DNA of 64,000 bases, taken from positions 682,001 through 746,000 of the forward strand of contig SAXG01000011.1 of the NCBI GenBank assembly GCA_012932865.1, read 5' to 3'. The translations under genes and the position numbers were made by a program. This document shows, piece by piece, positions 1-10,901 of this stretch. The stretch's first letter is position 1, and each line of letters begins with the position of its first letter. The notes under the pieces were generated by a model. That model was not told the DNA's origin, did not search any database, and saw nothing but the letters and a program-made list of their open reading frames with translations. The DNA is from Amylostereum areolatum. Taxonomy: Eukaryota > Basidiomycota > Agaricomycetes > Russulales > Stereaceae.

Positions 1-437
1 CATACGTATATATCAAACTTACGACGTTCCCCCGATTTCGGAGCAACGTCATGGAGCTGTAAAACGTGTGAATGCACGCGGCAACCGTGCTGATAACGAA
101 CAGGGACTGTACTTTGCATCAGGAGGACCACCTCGTGTCGGATAGGCTACATCGACCGTCGACGTACACTCTCCACAGATTGCGATATGTCGTCAGGGCA
201 AGTCCTTCACCGCTCTTGCATCTTGCATTGCAAGACGACGCGATCAAACAGTGTACACGGTAACGCGTTCTCACAGGTATACATAAACTGTATGGGCTGA
301 CTTTGCCCGGCCTCTCAAGGTCGCGCCAGGGAATGCGCACCGTGGCAGGACACCGTCGTCTCCGGGTTGTCTCCACCGGCGCATCCGCAGAAACGTGTTG
401 GGAAAATGATCAGGTTGGGATCATCTTTTGCCGTGCG
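1..437. other. Left-edge intergenic DNA, no gene seen
   Basis: No open frame here has the codon structure or motifs of a known protein. The short frames present overlap one another on both strands. It probably belongs to the upstream region of the permease gene at 651. Confidence 0.4.
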
Positions 438-650
438 TATATAATAAGGAATGGTCAGTGCTCGTCACGATCTGTACCCCTGCTAACCCGTCCCCAAGGT
501 CGTTCACCATTTGTCCTGTGGTTCAGCTCCTTCAGGCATCCTGTCCTATCTTATATCACACTATCTAACGTTCGTATCAAGGTACGTCCTTCAACTTTGC
601 TTGCTCCCTCCGAGCCTCATAGCTGAGCGCTGAGCCCACAGACTAGATTT
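438..650 (+). promoter_or_regulatory. Promoter and spliced 5' UTR of the permease gene
   Basis: A TATATAA box lies at 438-444. A likely 5'-UTR intron runs 582-641: donor GTACGT after CAAG, acceptor CCCACAG. The ATG follows at 651. This is inferred from consensus only; transcript data would settle it. Confidence 0.45.
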
Positions 651-1930
651 ATGATAATGTGGTTGCATTTACTAATTGGCATCGCCGTCCTGGCATCTCG
701 TCTTCTACATGGAGCGTGTGCTGCGGTCCTCCGCGAGCGTTTTGAAGAGGGCTCGGAGAGCAGGAGGAACAGCGGCGGATCTGGCGTCATCGCCCCCAAG
801 GTGTTCATCTTGGATGCGGTGCGTCGCATATTTTTCGGACCTACACCGTCATACTCACAGTACCTCGCGCGTAGTTCGATGCCGAAGGCGAAGCGTGGCA
901 GAACATACCCGAGTTCGACCTCCTCTCACACAACGTAACAGTCCCCGGCCTCTCCCCGCTCTTCCCTGCCGCGCACTGTACGCACGACGGCTCCATCTGC
1001 CAAGTCATTACCGGCGAAGGCGCGATCAACGCCGCGTCAACGGTGTCCAGCCTCGTACACTCGCCGTTTTTCGACCTCACACACACGTACTTCCTCATCG
1101 CGGGAATCGCAGGGGTGAACCCGAAGCTCGCCACCATTGGCGCGGTCACGTTCGCGCGGTACGCGGTACAGGTCACGCTGCAGTACGAGATCGACGCGCG
1201 GGAGAAGCCCGCAGATTTTCCGACGGGGTACGTCCCGCAGGGCGCACGCGCACCGGACGAGTACCCCGCGACGTTGTACGGCACGGAGGTCTTCGAGGTG
1301 AACGACGCGCTACGACAGCGCGCGCTTGCATTTGCACGTCGCGCGACGTTAGTCGACACCCCGGCCGCCCAGGCGTACCGTGCGCACTACGCCTCCGACA
1401 CGCAGTTCGCAAAGGGAGCGGCTGCGCCCACGGTCGTCGCGTGCGACACGGCGACGTCGGACGCGTTCTGGAGCGGCACGCTGCTCGCTGAGGCGTTTGA
1501 GAACACTACGCGGCTGTTCACGAACGGAAGCGCGGAGTACTGCACTACGCAGCAGGAGGACAACGGAATTCTCGGTGCGCTCGTGCGCGGTGCACGCTCC
1601 GATCTGGTCGACTTCTCCCGCATCATCGTCATGCGCACCGCGTCCGACTTCGACCGGCCGTACGCGGGTCAGAGCGCGGCGGCGAACCTGTTCTTGGGCT
1701 TGAGCGGGTTCGAGGCGTCGATTGCGAACATCAGGACGGCGGGAGTTGAGGTGGTGCTGGGGATCGTGGAAGGGTGGGAGGTCACGTTTAGGGAGGGCGT
1801 GCACGCGACAAACTATGTGGGCGATATACTAGGGTCGATCGGAGGTGAGCCGGACTTTGGGCCTGGGAGTGTGTTCGAGGATCAACAGGCGCCGTTTGGT
1901 CGGCGGGGGAGGGTAGGTATGACCGCGTAA
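651..1930 (+). CDS. Secreted purine nucleoside permease-like protein (NUP family)
   Basis: The gene has two exons, 651-818 and 875-1930, with a phase-0 intron of 56 bp (donor GTGCGT, acceptor GCGTAG), and encodes about 407 residues. Residues 1-25 form a hydrophobic signal peptide ending near HGACA. The body matches the fungal purine nucleoside permease family: PKVFIL near residue 50, FDAEGEAW just after the intron, then ITGEGAINAAST, FLIAGIAGVNP, GTEVFEVN, QEDNGILGAL and the terminal stretch YVGDILGSIGGEPDFGPG. The length fits the family. Members resemble nucleoside phosphorylases in fold and are linked to purine nucleoside uptake or hydrolysis outside the cell. The start was chosen because only this ATG gives the signal peptide. 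The assignment is firm at family level; transport versus enzyme activity cannot be decided here. Confidence 0.88.
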
Positions 1931-2361
1931 CGAGCTCAAGACTGGTAGCTTCTATGCCCGTCGCGGACACCATCCTAGTTTCATTACTACACGACACGAT
2001 ACCGTAGATGACTGTAACTTTACGTTTGTCTTTCGATGACGACCTCGTAATCCTGCTCCGAATGGACTCGCTCTGGCACGATGTATTGGACACTGGTAGG
2101 TTACGTTCTCTCTCATCTACTCAGTTGATGAGTGCATGGATCCGTCGAGGGGTGTTGTTGTAGACCAATCACACGGCAACTTGACACCCTCGGGACGGGC
2201 GAGTGGTAGTTTTAAAAGTTATTTACGAATTGTTTCAATGTACACCCGGCAGACATATATGGGTCTATTCTCACCGATAGACTACATTGCAGGCATGGAG
2301 TGAGCCGTAAGCGTAGTATGCGAACTGTACGTAGGACATGTGCGTTATATCAACATCCAAC
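1931..2361. other. Intergenic region between convergent genes
   Basis: This lies 3' of the permease (+) and 3' of deaminase copy A (-). Bases 2330-2361 match the 3' flank of copy C at 14083-14112 almost exactly, so they belong to the deaminase 3' UTR. I see nothing else in it. Confidence 0.5.
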
Positions 2362-4311
2362 CTACGTCTGCTCCTGCAAGATCTCGGCGAGTTTTTTGGT
2401 GTAATCCCGAAAGCCAACCAGTCTCATACTCTGTTCGTTAACATCCGGTGGAGAGTCTACGCTAGTTGAGGAGCTCTGGCGGGGTGCAAGATCGTAAGCG
2501 CGCCGTCTGACAAGCTTCTCCACTTCCAGGATAAGTTCGGTCTCCATTTTCTCAAGAATGTTCCTGCGTATACCACATGGAGGGGGGTACCAAGGGAGGA
2601 TCGTGGCATGGGTGCCACTGAGAAGGAACTGGGGACAGGCTGCAGCATCGTCGCCGTTCAATTCGCTGAGCAGATTACGCAGCTTCCAGCAGCACCAGCA
2701 GCACAAATTGCTAAGGCTGATCGTCACTTCTTGAACCTAAACATGACGCTTGAGAGTGAGTAAACCCCCGAACGCTACGAAGCAAACTCACTGCAAATAT
2801 GTCGCGCAGTGCACGTCTTGTATCCTCGTCCTCGATCGGCACGATTGGGGGCGAGTCCTGAGTAGTCTCAGTATTCCAAGAAGCGCACGCTACGCCTGGC
2901 ATCAGGGCCGCCTCTGCATGAACAGGCGCGCTACGGATATTGGAGGCCTTCAGCTTCGCTCTATCAGGACCCAGGACCAACTCAAGTTCGTCTTCCGTGA
3001 TGCGATTGTCGAGCTGACCAAGGAGTCGCCGTATGAACTGCGGGACCCGATCGTGTGGTTCAATTCGGAAAGGGGGTGAAGGGAGAACCAGCTCGTATGG
3101 ACGGAGGGTGACGGAGGGATTCCGCGAAGAGGTAGCCCATGAAAAGGCCTCAATCCAGGCGACAATCGTCTTGAGGTAACGGACGACATATTTGTTGTGC
3201 TTCTCCCCGGGCAAGCGCAAACTCTCGGTGGCGACTGCGAATAGAATTTTCAGGAATGACCATGACGATTGAGACGGTGGACGCACCTTCTACAGGGGCT
3301 TCCTCATCAATAGGCTCAAGTTCTGGCGCAACAGAGCGGCCGGCTTGCGTTCCAAGCAGTCAGTATTAAGCATTCGGACGGTAAGGTCAAATCGCACTCA
3401 CGGATCTTGACGGTGATCTTCTGGTGGCGTTGATCTGCCGCGTAGCCGTAAGACCCTTCGAGACTGGTTGAGAAGTCTTTATCTTCGAGGACGAGATCCA
3501 CGAGCCGCGCTTTGAGAAGGGCGTGGAAAATCTGGAGGTTCATCACGGCGGTGGCAATGTCTTCTGTTTCCACGTTAACCTTCAGTGCTCTTGGTTTTCC
3601 CGGGGCCTTCTGCTCCTGTTCGAGAAGAATCTCGTCCAGCTCTTGGTACACGTCGCAAGGGAGCGAGAGCCATGAGGCAATGTTGTCTTTGTCGACGATG
3701 AAGACCTCATCGTTGGTTGTGGACGGGGGAAAACCGCGTTCGACAAGCAGCTCTCTGGCAAAAGGAGAGATGTCCTTGAGTTCGAATGGCGACGCGAGGT
3801 TCGGGATCGATATGGACGAGATGCGGCGACGCAGAGCGTGGATGGGGTGAACTTTCCACAGTTGCTCGCCTTTGGCCATCCGACCGGCGATCTTGAAGTG
3901 CGCGTGGTTCGTGATATACATTGTGAACTGGAAGAGATGGACGCCGTCTACTCCGGGGCCGTTGACGCGGAGCCAGTCAAGTATGGTGAAAACATCGGCG
4001 AAGTGATCCTCGAGGCTATGTAATCTTGCAAATTAGTATGTGTCTGGAAAGACACCGCGGCAAACACACACCTTCTGTTGTACCAAAATTATAATATCTT
4101 TGCGCCATCCGTTTCCCCCGTAAGCTTCTTAACTCCCATAGTTTTCGGCGAGTACTGCAAATGAGTGTTCCGGGTGGCAAGAATCTCCATGGAGTTGTCT
4201 TCAGGCTTGACCCGTCCTGTGATGGCTATGACCCTGTTGGCATAATGGCCTGACTCCTGAGGGGTATCAGAAGTTTCCGGGAAGCCAGGTCAACGCCAGG
4301 TGTTCCAGTAG
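2362..4311 (-). pseudogene. OTT_1508-like deaminase family, copy A (3' part), disrupted
   Basis: Exons by comparison with copies B and C: rest of exon 1 4072-4311, then 3402-4015, 3287-3343, 2792-3234 and 2362-2736. Exons 2-5 are open and keep the deaminase residues: VHAEAALM in exon 4, LCCWCCWKL and GTHATILPWYPP in exon 5. Exon 1 is dead. It is cut at 4312 by the Tc1-like element, it carries an 8-nt length difference from copy B that shifts the frame, and it has an in-frame TAA at 4089-4091. Its other half lies at 10757-10861. The family reaction, inferred from the fold, would be zinc-dependent deamination of a base in a nucleotide or nucleic acid. As it stands this copy could make at most an N-terminally truncated product from a cryptic start in exon 2. 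Confidence 0.75.
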
Positions 4312-4315
4312 TACT

Positions 4316-4394
4316 TACAGTGCTTTGCATAAGATTCCGGAATCCGCGCGCGCGATTTCGTTGTTTGTACGACCAAACAACCTGCCAAATGCGG
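4316..4394 (+). repeat. Left terminal inverted repeat of the Tc1-like element
   Basis: It starts TACAGTGCTTTGCATAAG and ends CCAAATGCGG, and contains an alternating GCGCGCGCG run. It is identical over 79 bases to the reverse complement of 10675-10753. Confidence 0.92.
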
Positions 4395-5169
4395 GAATGC
4401 GCAGCAATGAGGTACAGTGACTGATGTGTGATCCCGGTGTGACTGAGTGACATAACGGCAGCGCGACGTGTCGGGTCGTCGAGCTGGCACTTCCTTGTCC
4501 GCTCTCACCTACATCCGAGTCATGGACCCCGTCTTTCCCCTCGTCGTCGAGCTACAGACTGCCAATGGAGTACGAAGGAGGTATCAGGTCTCACAGGTCT
4601 GGGTTACAGAGCCAGCATGGGTTGGTGAGTGACAGGCTTGGGGTTGGCCCCGAAAAATGCATATTGCTAACTACCACTCAGACGGCGCAGTGGATCCTCC
4701 GACCTTCTACCACAGCCGTGAAGAAATAGAAGAGGTTCGTGCAGCCGCTATCAATCAGCTCCCTCCAGACCACCGCACATACCTGCTGGCCCGCATCTCC
4801 GCACAAGAACAAGAAGCCCGCGAGCAGGCTCTCGAGCATGCACAGCGCGCGCAAGCTGTTGCTGCACACACTCCCCCACGTCAAGAACATGGTCCTGCTC
4901 CCCCGGCTCCTCAACCCCAGACCCAGAATGCCCCACGCACGCCAGCAGGCGCACCAAGCTGCGGCAGTCCAGCAGCGGCACCTCGTCAGGCGGCGGCAGT
5001 GGTGGCGGCACCATGTCGTAATGAACGCGAAGGTATTCAAGGTATCTCTCAGGTTATCTTTGTGCCTACGCTAAGAACTAATGATGATATAAGGTCGCAC
5101 CGTCGTCATCACGATTGTGTTCACGGCCCCAGGACAAACAAGAACAACTAAATCCTCGAAGACTATCAC

Positions 5170-5651
5170 TGTCATGAACGCCTCCTAAATATATACATCG
5201 GACCTTACTTTACCATAGTTTACCATCGGACCTCGCATCGGACTTCGCATCGGCTTCGCCTCGCGTCCGGCCCCTCGGGCATACCGGACTTCTCGGCTTC
5301 CTCGGTCATGATCTAGACCATGGAGTCATACTTACCTCGCCTCGTGTTGTGACCCACTCCGTACTCCGTGGTACCCACTTCGTAGTCCGTCCTGACCCAC
5401 TCCTACTCCGGCTTTGTTTGTCTTCGTTTGGGTCCTTATCCTCATGTATATAAGGGCTCACCAATCTATGAGGAGGGGTCATCTCGACCTTTTCTATTCT
5501 CCGGCTACCTGGGGGATCCTCCCTAAGTACTGCAGGGGAAGGTCCACACCTTCGTTATCACCTGCCCCCCTCGATCCTATCCTCGTCTCTCCTCGCCTTG
5601 TACCTCGTCGCGACGTCCTGAACCTGCATCGCAGGTAGACCGTTGCTGACA
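5170..5651 (+). repeat. 5' LTR of the non-autonomous element
   Basis: 482 bp, TG...CA ends, TATATAAGGG near 5449, and a terminal short hairpin around CCTGCATCGCAGG. It pairs with 7625-8106. Confidence 0.9.
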
Positions 5652-5733
5652 TAAGGTCGAGATCCTCATCATCGTTCACCGCGTCGCTTCGTCGTACATA
5701 TCGTTGCATTGCCATATCCCTTTGGGGAGCGCC

Positions 5734-7204
5734 GACCGACGTACTGGTCACCTTCGGATCTAAGTCGAATTCTCGCACTGTACATCGAGTTGGCACGGGC
5801 CCTATGCCCTAATGCCTTAATCGGAACTGTTGCAGCACTGTGGCCTTATGCCTGCGCTGTAGGGGTCTATAACAGGTTAGCTGGTAATTCCCAGCGCCTG
5901 GGCCTTGATGCCTTTCCCTTCGGGGATTGGTCAACTGCCGAACGCTTCGCCTCGGACTACTGTACTTCGCCTCGCATCGTCACGTCCGAGATGACGTAAA
6001 ACTACCCCGCGTCCACGCCAAGGACGATAAACTTATGGTAGTCGCCGTATCACCGACGCACCGCTGGAATGGAGATCACTGCCCTTCGGGGTTAGGCCAT
6101 CATCGGATCCTTTCAAAGGAGCGCTGACCGACGTAATGGTCACCTGAATCGCAATCATCGGGTCGGAGAACTACCTCCGTTATCAAAGGGCACCTGCGTT
6201 CGCTTCGCATAGAAAAGCACGGGTCCGCAATGACACGAGGCTCCTGTCAGAGTTAACCTCATTAAACTACGACGTTCAGGTCCTGGAACGACCACCACTG
6301 GGCTAGACCACGCATAGCGAGTCTAGAATGTTTTAAACTTACCCTGCGTTTCGCTTCGCATTGAAAAGAAAGGTCCGCGATGACCGTAAACTAAGGGTCC
6401 GCAATGACCGAAAACTACCATTGCCTAGTTTTGTGTCGGCGAAAGATGCGTCACGCCATCGTACGGCTTAATGAAAGCTCTGGTCCCCGTCCCCTTGGTT
6501 CCCCTTCGCCTCCCCATGCTAGAAGGCATGGTCCGCAATGACACATTAAACTACGGCAGACATATAGGGAAAGTTCCGGATAATATCTGGACATCTTGGA
6601 AAGTTTGTGTGTCTGGAATGACGCTTGAAGACAAGGAAATAGGTCGTTAGGATAAACACGTGACGAGCATCCCGTCCCCCCTGGTCTTTAGGGGTATCCT
6701 TCCATGTGACTTCGCTATCCCCTTCGTTAAACTAGCACCGCATCAGATTCCTATGGGAAGCGCTTGCCGACGTACTGGCTACCCGCCGGGTCCGTAATGA
6801 CCCTGAGCAGGCTGGCTCTAGAAATAAACTAAAGATTACACTCAAGCATCGCCTCGGTATCCTCGGGGTCTTAGGCCTAATGTGGAAGCGACCCACAGAT
6901 CAAAGTATTGGCCAAGACATTTACACCATCGCACCGCCTTCGTAGTCATTTTATTGGTTCCGCTTCGCCTCCCTCGCTAGAAGCCCTCGCTCATCGTTCG
7001 GGCCGAAAGGCCACATCGTTCCTGTCCGCGCCGAAGACATTAAACTCAGGCCGCTCCGCGTTCGCTTCGCCTTGAAAAGCATATTGATCATCGTTCAAGC
7101 GCTGGCCGACGTATTGGCCACTCCGCATCCTTGAGACGAGGAGCGCTAGCCGACGGATTGGCTATTCTTCGCATCGCTTTCGGCCTTAAATTGGCCATTC
7201 TTCG
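5734..7204 (+). repeat. Family of five short hairpins with a shared GACG loop
   Basis: Five copies, at 5734-5749, 6125-6142, 6764-6781, 7103-7120 and 7147-7164, have the form stem-GACGNANT-stem and each follows an AGCGC motif. The stems are GACC/GGTC, TGACC/GGTCA, GCC/GGC, TGGCC/GGCCA and TAGCC/GGCTA. Both arms change together while the loop stays GACGTACT, GACGTAAT, GACGTATT or GACGGATT. That compensatory pattern suggests a folded RNA in the retroelement transcript. The third copy has a mismatch in its outer stem. Confidence 0.6.
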
Positions 7205-7624
7205 CATCGCTTTCGCCTTCGGGCAATTTTTTTTCGGACAGCCGCTTACACGCTCTGTACGCTCACTTCGTTCGCTTCTGTCGCGCGACTTTGCTACCGA
7301 AACTACCTAGTTTCGCAAAGTCGTTTTTGGTCGAAGGTACTAGAGGTAGTAAATGGCGCGAGCTCTTGGAGAGAGCTCGCACGGTATCGGGATACCCTCG
7401 GAAGGGTAAAGGGTCGCAGGGCGATCGTAGGCTAGCGAGCCCCGACGAAGTACTGAAGAGAGCCTCGCCCAAAGCGAGAGCGCAGCCGAGCGTCGAGGCG
7501 ACGCGATACCAGCGCCAGACCCTTTAGGTAAAAATGTCCCATTTTTTCGGTTTTTGGAACCGGCCTTAATTCGTTCATGTTTTTTGGCTGGTCATTGAGG
7601 ACAATGAATGTGAATTGGGGGTAA

Positions 7625-8106
7625 TGTCATGAACGCCTCCTAAATATATACATCGGACCTTACTTTACCATAGTTTACCATCGGACCTCGCATCGGACTT
7701 CGCATCGGCTTCGCCTCGCGTCCGGCCCCTCGGGCATACCGGACTTCTCGGCTTCCTCGGTCATGATCTAGACCATGGAGTCATACTTACCTCGCCTCGT
7801 GTTGTGACCCACTCCGTACTCCGTGGTACCCACTTCGTAGTCCGTCCTGACCCACTCCTACTCCGGCTTTGTTTGTCTTCATTTGGGTCCTTATCCTCAT
7901 GTATATAAGGGCTCACCAATCTATGAGGAGGGGTCATCTCGACCTTTTCTATTCTCCGGCTACCTGGGGGATCCTCCCTAAGTACTGCAGGGGAAGGTCC
8001 ACACCTTCGTTATCACCTGCCCCCCTCGATCCTATCCTCGTCTCTCCTCGCCTTGTACCTCGTCGCGACGTCCTGAACCTGCATCGCAGGTAGACCGTTG
8101 CTGACA
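7625..8106 (+). repeat. 3' LTR of the non-autonomous element
   Basis: 482 bp, nearly identical to 5170-5651, preceded by a G-rich tract and followed by the duplicated target ATCAC. Confidence 0.9.
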
Positions 8107-9524
8107 ATCACCACCCCGCTTGGGGCTACAACGACGCGTGTGGAGATCATTGAGAAGATGTTGATTGCGCATGGCTTAGATGGTCAGTTCATCGTGGGGG
8201 AGAACGGGCCGCCATTTGTAGTGCACTGGACCGGTATTGCGTACGTCTCTTGTTCCTTGTACATTCATTGTCTGATATATTATACGAGTAGGAAGTCTGC
8301 AGCATCAACAGTTGACAACAATGCCGACTGGGCAGGTGTTGTCAGTGCGATCAGCAAGAAGCCCAACGCAACGGTGTACACTGAGTTCGACATGTCACGT
8401 ATGGAGCCCTTTCGGTCTCGGATTCGGGTACGCTTCCTTGTACGCTATTATATGTTCCTTATGTTTAATACATCAATTCTACAGCCTGCTGATGTGATCA
8501 TGAACATTGGCAATCAGCCTGCCCCTCACGCACCAGCAGCAGGAACTAAGGTATATTTGCGCAATCGTGATCTGGTGACCCAAACCTAATGTTTGTTTTA
8601 GGTTCCAAAAGTTGGTGATTTCTCTGCGCAGGCTCAGATCAATGGCCAGCACATCCTCCAGCTTCAGAAACTTTACCCGTGCGATAAACATTTGGGTGAG
8701 CATGGCAATCAGGGCTACTGCTGGCCCGACGGAAAGGGAGGTCATGTTGCTCTCAACAAAGCTCGCTTTTGCGACTGGGCTGCTGCAATTGTATGTGCTT
8801 TCGAAATTCCACCTCCGATGCTCAACTCATTATATTTTTAGGAGAGCCGTGATGCTACCTTTCAGACTCCTCCCACCTGGCCATCCTTTGACGGACCTCG
8901 AGATGGCAGTATCGGTCCTCGTCCTCGTGGTCGAAGGGGTCCAGTCTCTGCGCCGGCAACTCCTACTCCTCAGGTTGAGCCACGTAACGATGTGCTGATA
9001 CCTCTCGCGATGACGATGGCTGAGATCGTCAAGCAGCAGGGTACTCTCCTCGCAAGGATGATGGACTCTCCGTCTCTCCCACATGCTGCATCTGCATCCG
9101 CACAGATGTCCCGACCAATGTCGTCATCATTTGTGTCCCATGATTATCTATCCCCTTCGCCGCACACTCCATCTCCTTCCACGCCTTTGCGCCCTCGCTC
9201 CATACACCTCCCTATTTCCCCTATCCCACCACAGCGTGAGGTGATGTCTTACTTTCTGATGATGCTGCTTCAGGAGGAGGGTCTTGACTTGTTGCAATAT
9301 GGGCAGGTGCTTGGCGAGGCAGGCTACTCTCCTGAGAGCCTCTCTTTACTTGACGTCGACCTGATGATGGATATGTTTAACATTAGCATGGAGACGGTGC
9401 ACCAGTTTCAACATTTTGCTAGCCAGTGGGCGGCGCGTCTGGAGGTGAAACGGGCATTTGCTCGCACTCTTACACGGGATGAGGATGTTTTTTCTTGATA
9501 TAGAGAATGAGGGCTGTAATTACT

Positions 9525-10606
9525 CTACACATAACCACAGTTCATAATCCAACCAATCACACTCTCCGCTTGAACGGCATCAACTGCCCGACGCATAAGT
9601 GCCGGCCGAGTCTGTGGATTGACTGCTTCGGCTTCATGTCGACGAAGCCAGGCTTTGATAGCACTGAACGCTTGCTCAATAGGATTCATATCGGGAGAAT
9701 ATGGGGGGAGATATATCAGTTTGGCGCCTATTCAAGCCTCATGAACAAATGGTACATGATCAGATAACTGTAAGACGTACCACAAACACCTTCAATAATT
9801 GCACGGATCTCTGCATCGTGATGAATAGAAGCATTGTCCAATACAACGACACTGCATGGCTGGGGATCATCAGGTGTGTATGGATTGAGGAGCGGGACCT
9901 TAGGAAGTTAGTAGATATTAGTATATGATACAAGAGTAATGGTAGCATGACACACAAGATCTTCCCATAGAAAACGAAGAAACCTCTCCTTTGTAACTGA
10001 CCCTTCAAATATCTCCAGTGCAACAATCCCCTCGTGGGACAATGCAGGGAGCACAGAGTACCGCTTGCCACGTATCCATGTTTGACGACGTACACATGCT
10101 TGTCCAAGTTCCGCCCAACCTGATGTGCGGAAGTTTGTCCGATCATCCACTGCCGACTCGTCCAACCACATCATACACTCCATGGGGATTTTTCCATACT
10201 CCGCTACCCATACCGCACGTAACTCGTCATTGCGCTCCAATGCCTCTTTTGCGATCGTCTTGCGTGTGACTGCAAGGCGGCGGAGTGATCGGGAGAGTGT
10301 CGCGAGTGAGATGTCAACTCCCCGGTCATCCCAAAGGTGAGTCTGAATCTCGTCCAGATATATTCCAGGATTTGCAGTGCGCAAGTCGTGGATGAAACCC
10401 AGATCATCTTGATCGAGAGTGCGGGGACGACCATGGGCCATGGAGGGCTGTAGAGGATGTACTGATCCAGTCTGGTGATAAAGTGCAAGAATGTCATAGA
10501 CAGTGGTGATGGAACAAGCTGCCAGGTTGGCAATCTCGGCAACGGTGAAGTGCTCCCTCCATGCGACGATGCGCTCCCGGAGTTGTGTGGATAGACGGGG
10601 GGCCAT
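9525..10606 (-). CDS. Tc1/IS630-type DDE transposase
   Basis: Three exons (10606-9956, 9898-9781, 9727-9525) give 323 residues in consistent phase, using donors GTGTGT and GTACGT. The N-terminal ~110 residues are a helix-turn-helix region ([29 protein letters not shown], then GRPRTL). The catalytic DDE superfamily domain follows: first Asp in [10 protein letters not shown], second Asp in [10 protein letters not shown], Glu in [11 protein letters not shown], with about 35 residues between the last two by my count. All three are present, so the enzyme may be active; it would cut at TA and bind the 79-bp terminal repeats. The start is the ATG at 10604-10606, just before [13 protein letters not shown]; an upstream open extension has no homology. 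The longer open frame reaching 10903 includes the right TIR and is not all coding. Confidence 0.88.
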
Positions 10607-10674
10607 GGATGTTCGGAACACGGAGATGATGTCACGCGTGCTGTCACTCTCAGAGCTCGGATTTTCCCGGGTTA

Positions 10675-10753
10675 CCGCATTTGGCAGGTTGTTTGGTCGT
10701 ACAAACAACGAAATCGCGCGCGCGGATTCCGGAATCTTATGCAAAGCACTGTA
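10675..10753 (-). repeat. Right terminal inverted repeat of the Tc1-like element
   Basis: The exact reverse complement of 4316-4394 over 79 bases, followed by G and then the TA target duplicate at 10755-10756. Confidence 0.92.
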
Positions 10754-10756
10754 GTA

Positions 10757-10861
10757 AGGAGGATAGTGATGTGCTGCATGGCCTTGAGTATGGAAGTGCC
10801 AAGGCCCAGGACCAGAGGGGCCAGCCTCTTGAGTCCCGCGGTCGCGGCTCGGGCCGTGGCC
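10757..10861 (-). pseudogene. Deaminase copy A, 5' fragment of exon 1
   Basis: On the minus strand this encodes the KAMQHITxLLT segment that abuts the transposon and, upstream of it, a GTQEAGPSGPG stretch in another frame. It has 4 nt more than copy C over the same interval, so it is frameshifted. It ends at about 10861, where 5' leader sequence of copy B begins. The first ~45 codons of copy A are therefore absent. Before the transposon arrived, copies A and B stood head to head, with A already truncated. Confidence 0.7.
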
Positions 10862-10901
10862 CGCATTGATTTCAGCTTCATCCGACAACAGCCACCTCGA
10901 C

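Larger units (their letters stand above)
5170..8106 (+). mobile_element. Non-autonomous LTR retrotransposon (TRIM/LARD-like)
   Basis: Two 482-bp direct LTRs (5170-5651, 7625-8106) begin TGTCATGAACG and end GCTGACA. They differ at only one base that I could find (CTTCGTTTGG versus CTTCATTTGG). A 5-bp duplication ATCAC flanks the element (5165-5169, 8107-8111). A purine tract GAATTGGGGGTAA abuts the 3' LTR, giving + orientation. The LTR has a TATATAAGGG promoter motif. The 1973-bp interior has no gag or pol and only short frames, so movement must depend on another element's proteins. The near-identity of the LTRs indicates very recent insertion. Confidence 0.88.
4522..9498 (+). pseudogene. Transposon cargo gene with SAM-like C terminus, interrupted by an LTR element
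   Basis: Exons: 4522-4624, 4682-5041, 5094-5169 continued at 8112-8240 after the LTR insertion, 8292-8427, 8485-8550, 8602-8790, 8842-9498. With the insertion and one copy of its 5-bp duplication removed, all phases agree and give 571 codons. The N terminus is MDPVFPLVVELQTANGVRR. The middle has a Gln/Ala/Pro-rich linker and a Cys/Trp-rich stretch near YCWPDGKGGHV. A Pro/Ser-rich segment precedes a C-terminal helical block near residues 485-560 (LLQYGQVLGEAGYSPESL, then DLMMDMFNIS) that resembles a SAM domain. I do not recognise the protein. Its place beside the transposase inside the same inverted repeats suggests a transposition accessory or a passenger. The insertion makes the present copy non-functional unless the LTR element is skipped. 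Confidence 0.7.
4314..10754. mobile_element. Tc1/mariner-like DNA transposon with cargo gene, 6.4 kb
   Basis: Perfect 79-bp terminal inverted repeats (4316-4394 and 10675-10753) bound the element, with TA on both outer sides (4312-4313, 10755-10756). Removing it restores exon 1 of deaminase copy A colinear with copy B (the 15 bases spanning the joint differ by two or fewer substitutions). Inside are two convergent genes: a 571-codon cargo gene (+) and a 323-codon DDE transposase (-), separated by 26 bp. A 2.9 kb LTR element sits inside the cargo gene; without it the transposon would be about 3.5 kb. The intact TIRs and transposase suggest it moved recently. Confidence 0.88.

Noticed and set aside
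7263..7527. Open frames on both strands inside the non-autonomous LTR element
   Set aside because: Short, overlapping, rich in Arg/Ser and without any gag or pol motif.
5170..8106. Possible CRISPR-like array from repeated motifs
   Set aside because: The repeats are irregularly spaced, lie in a eukaryotic LTR element and have no spacer structure.
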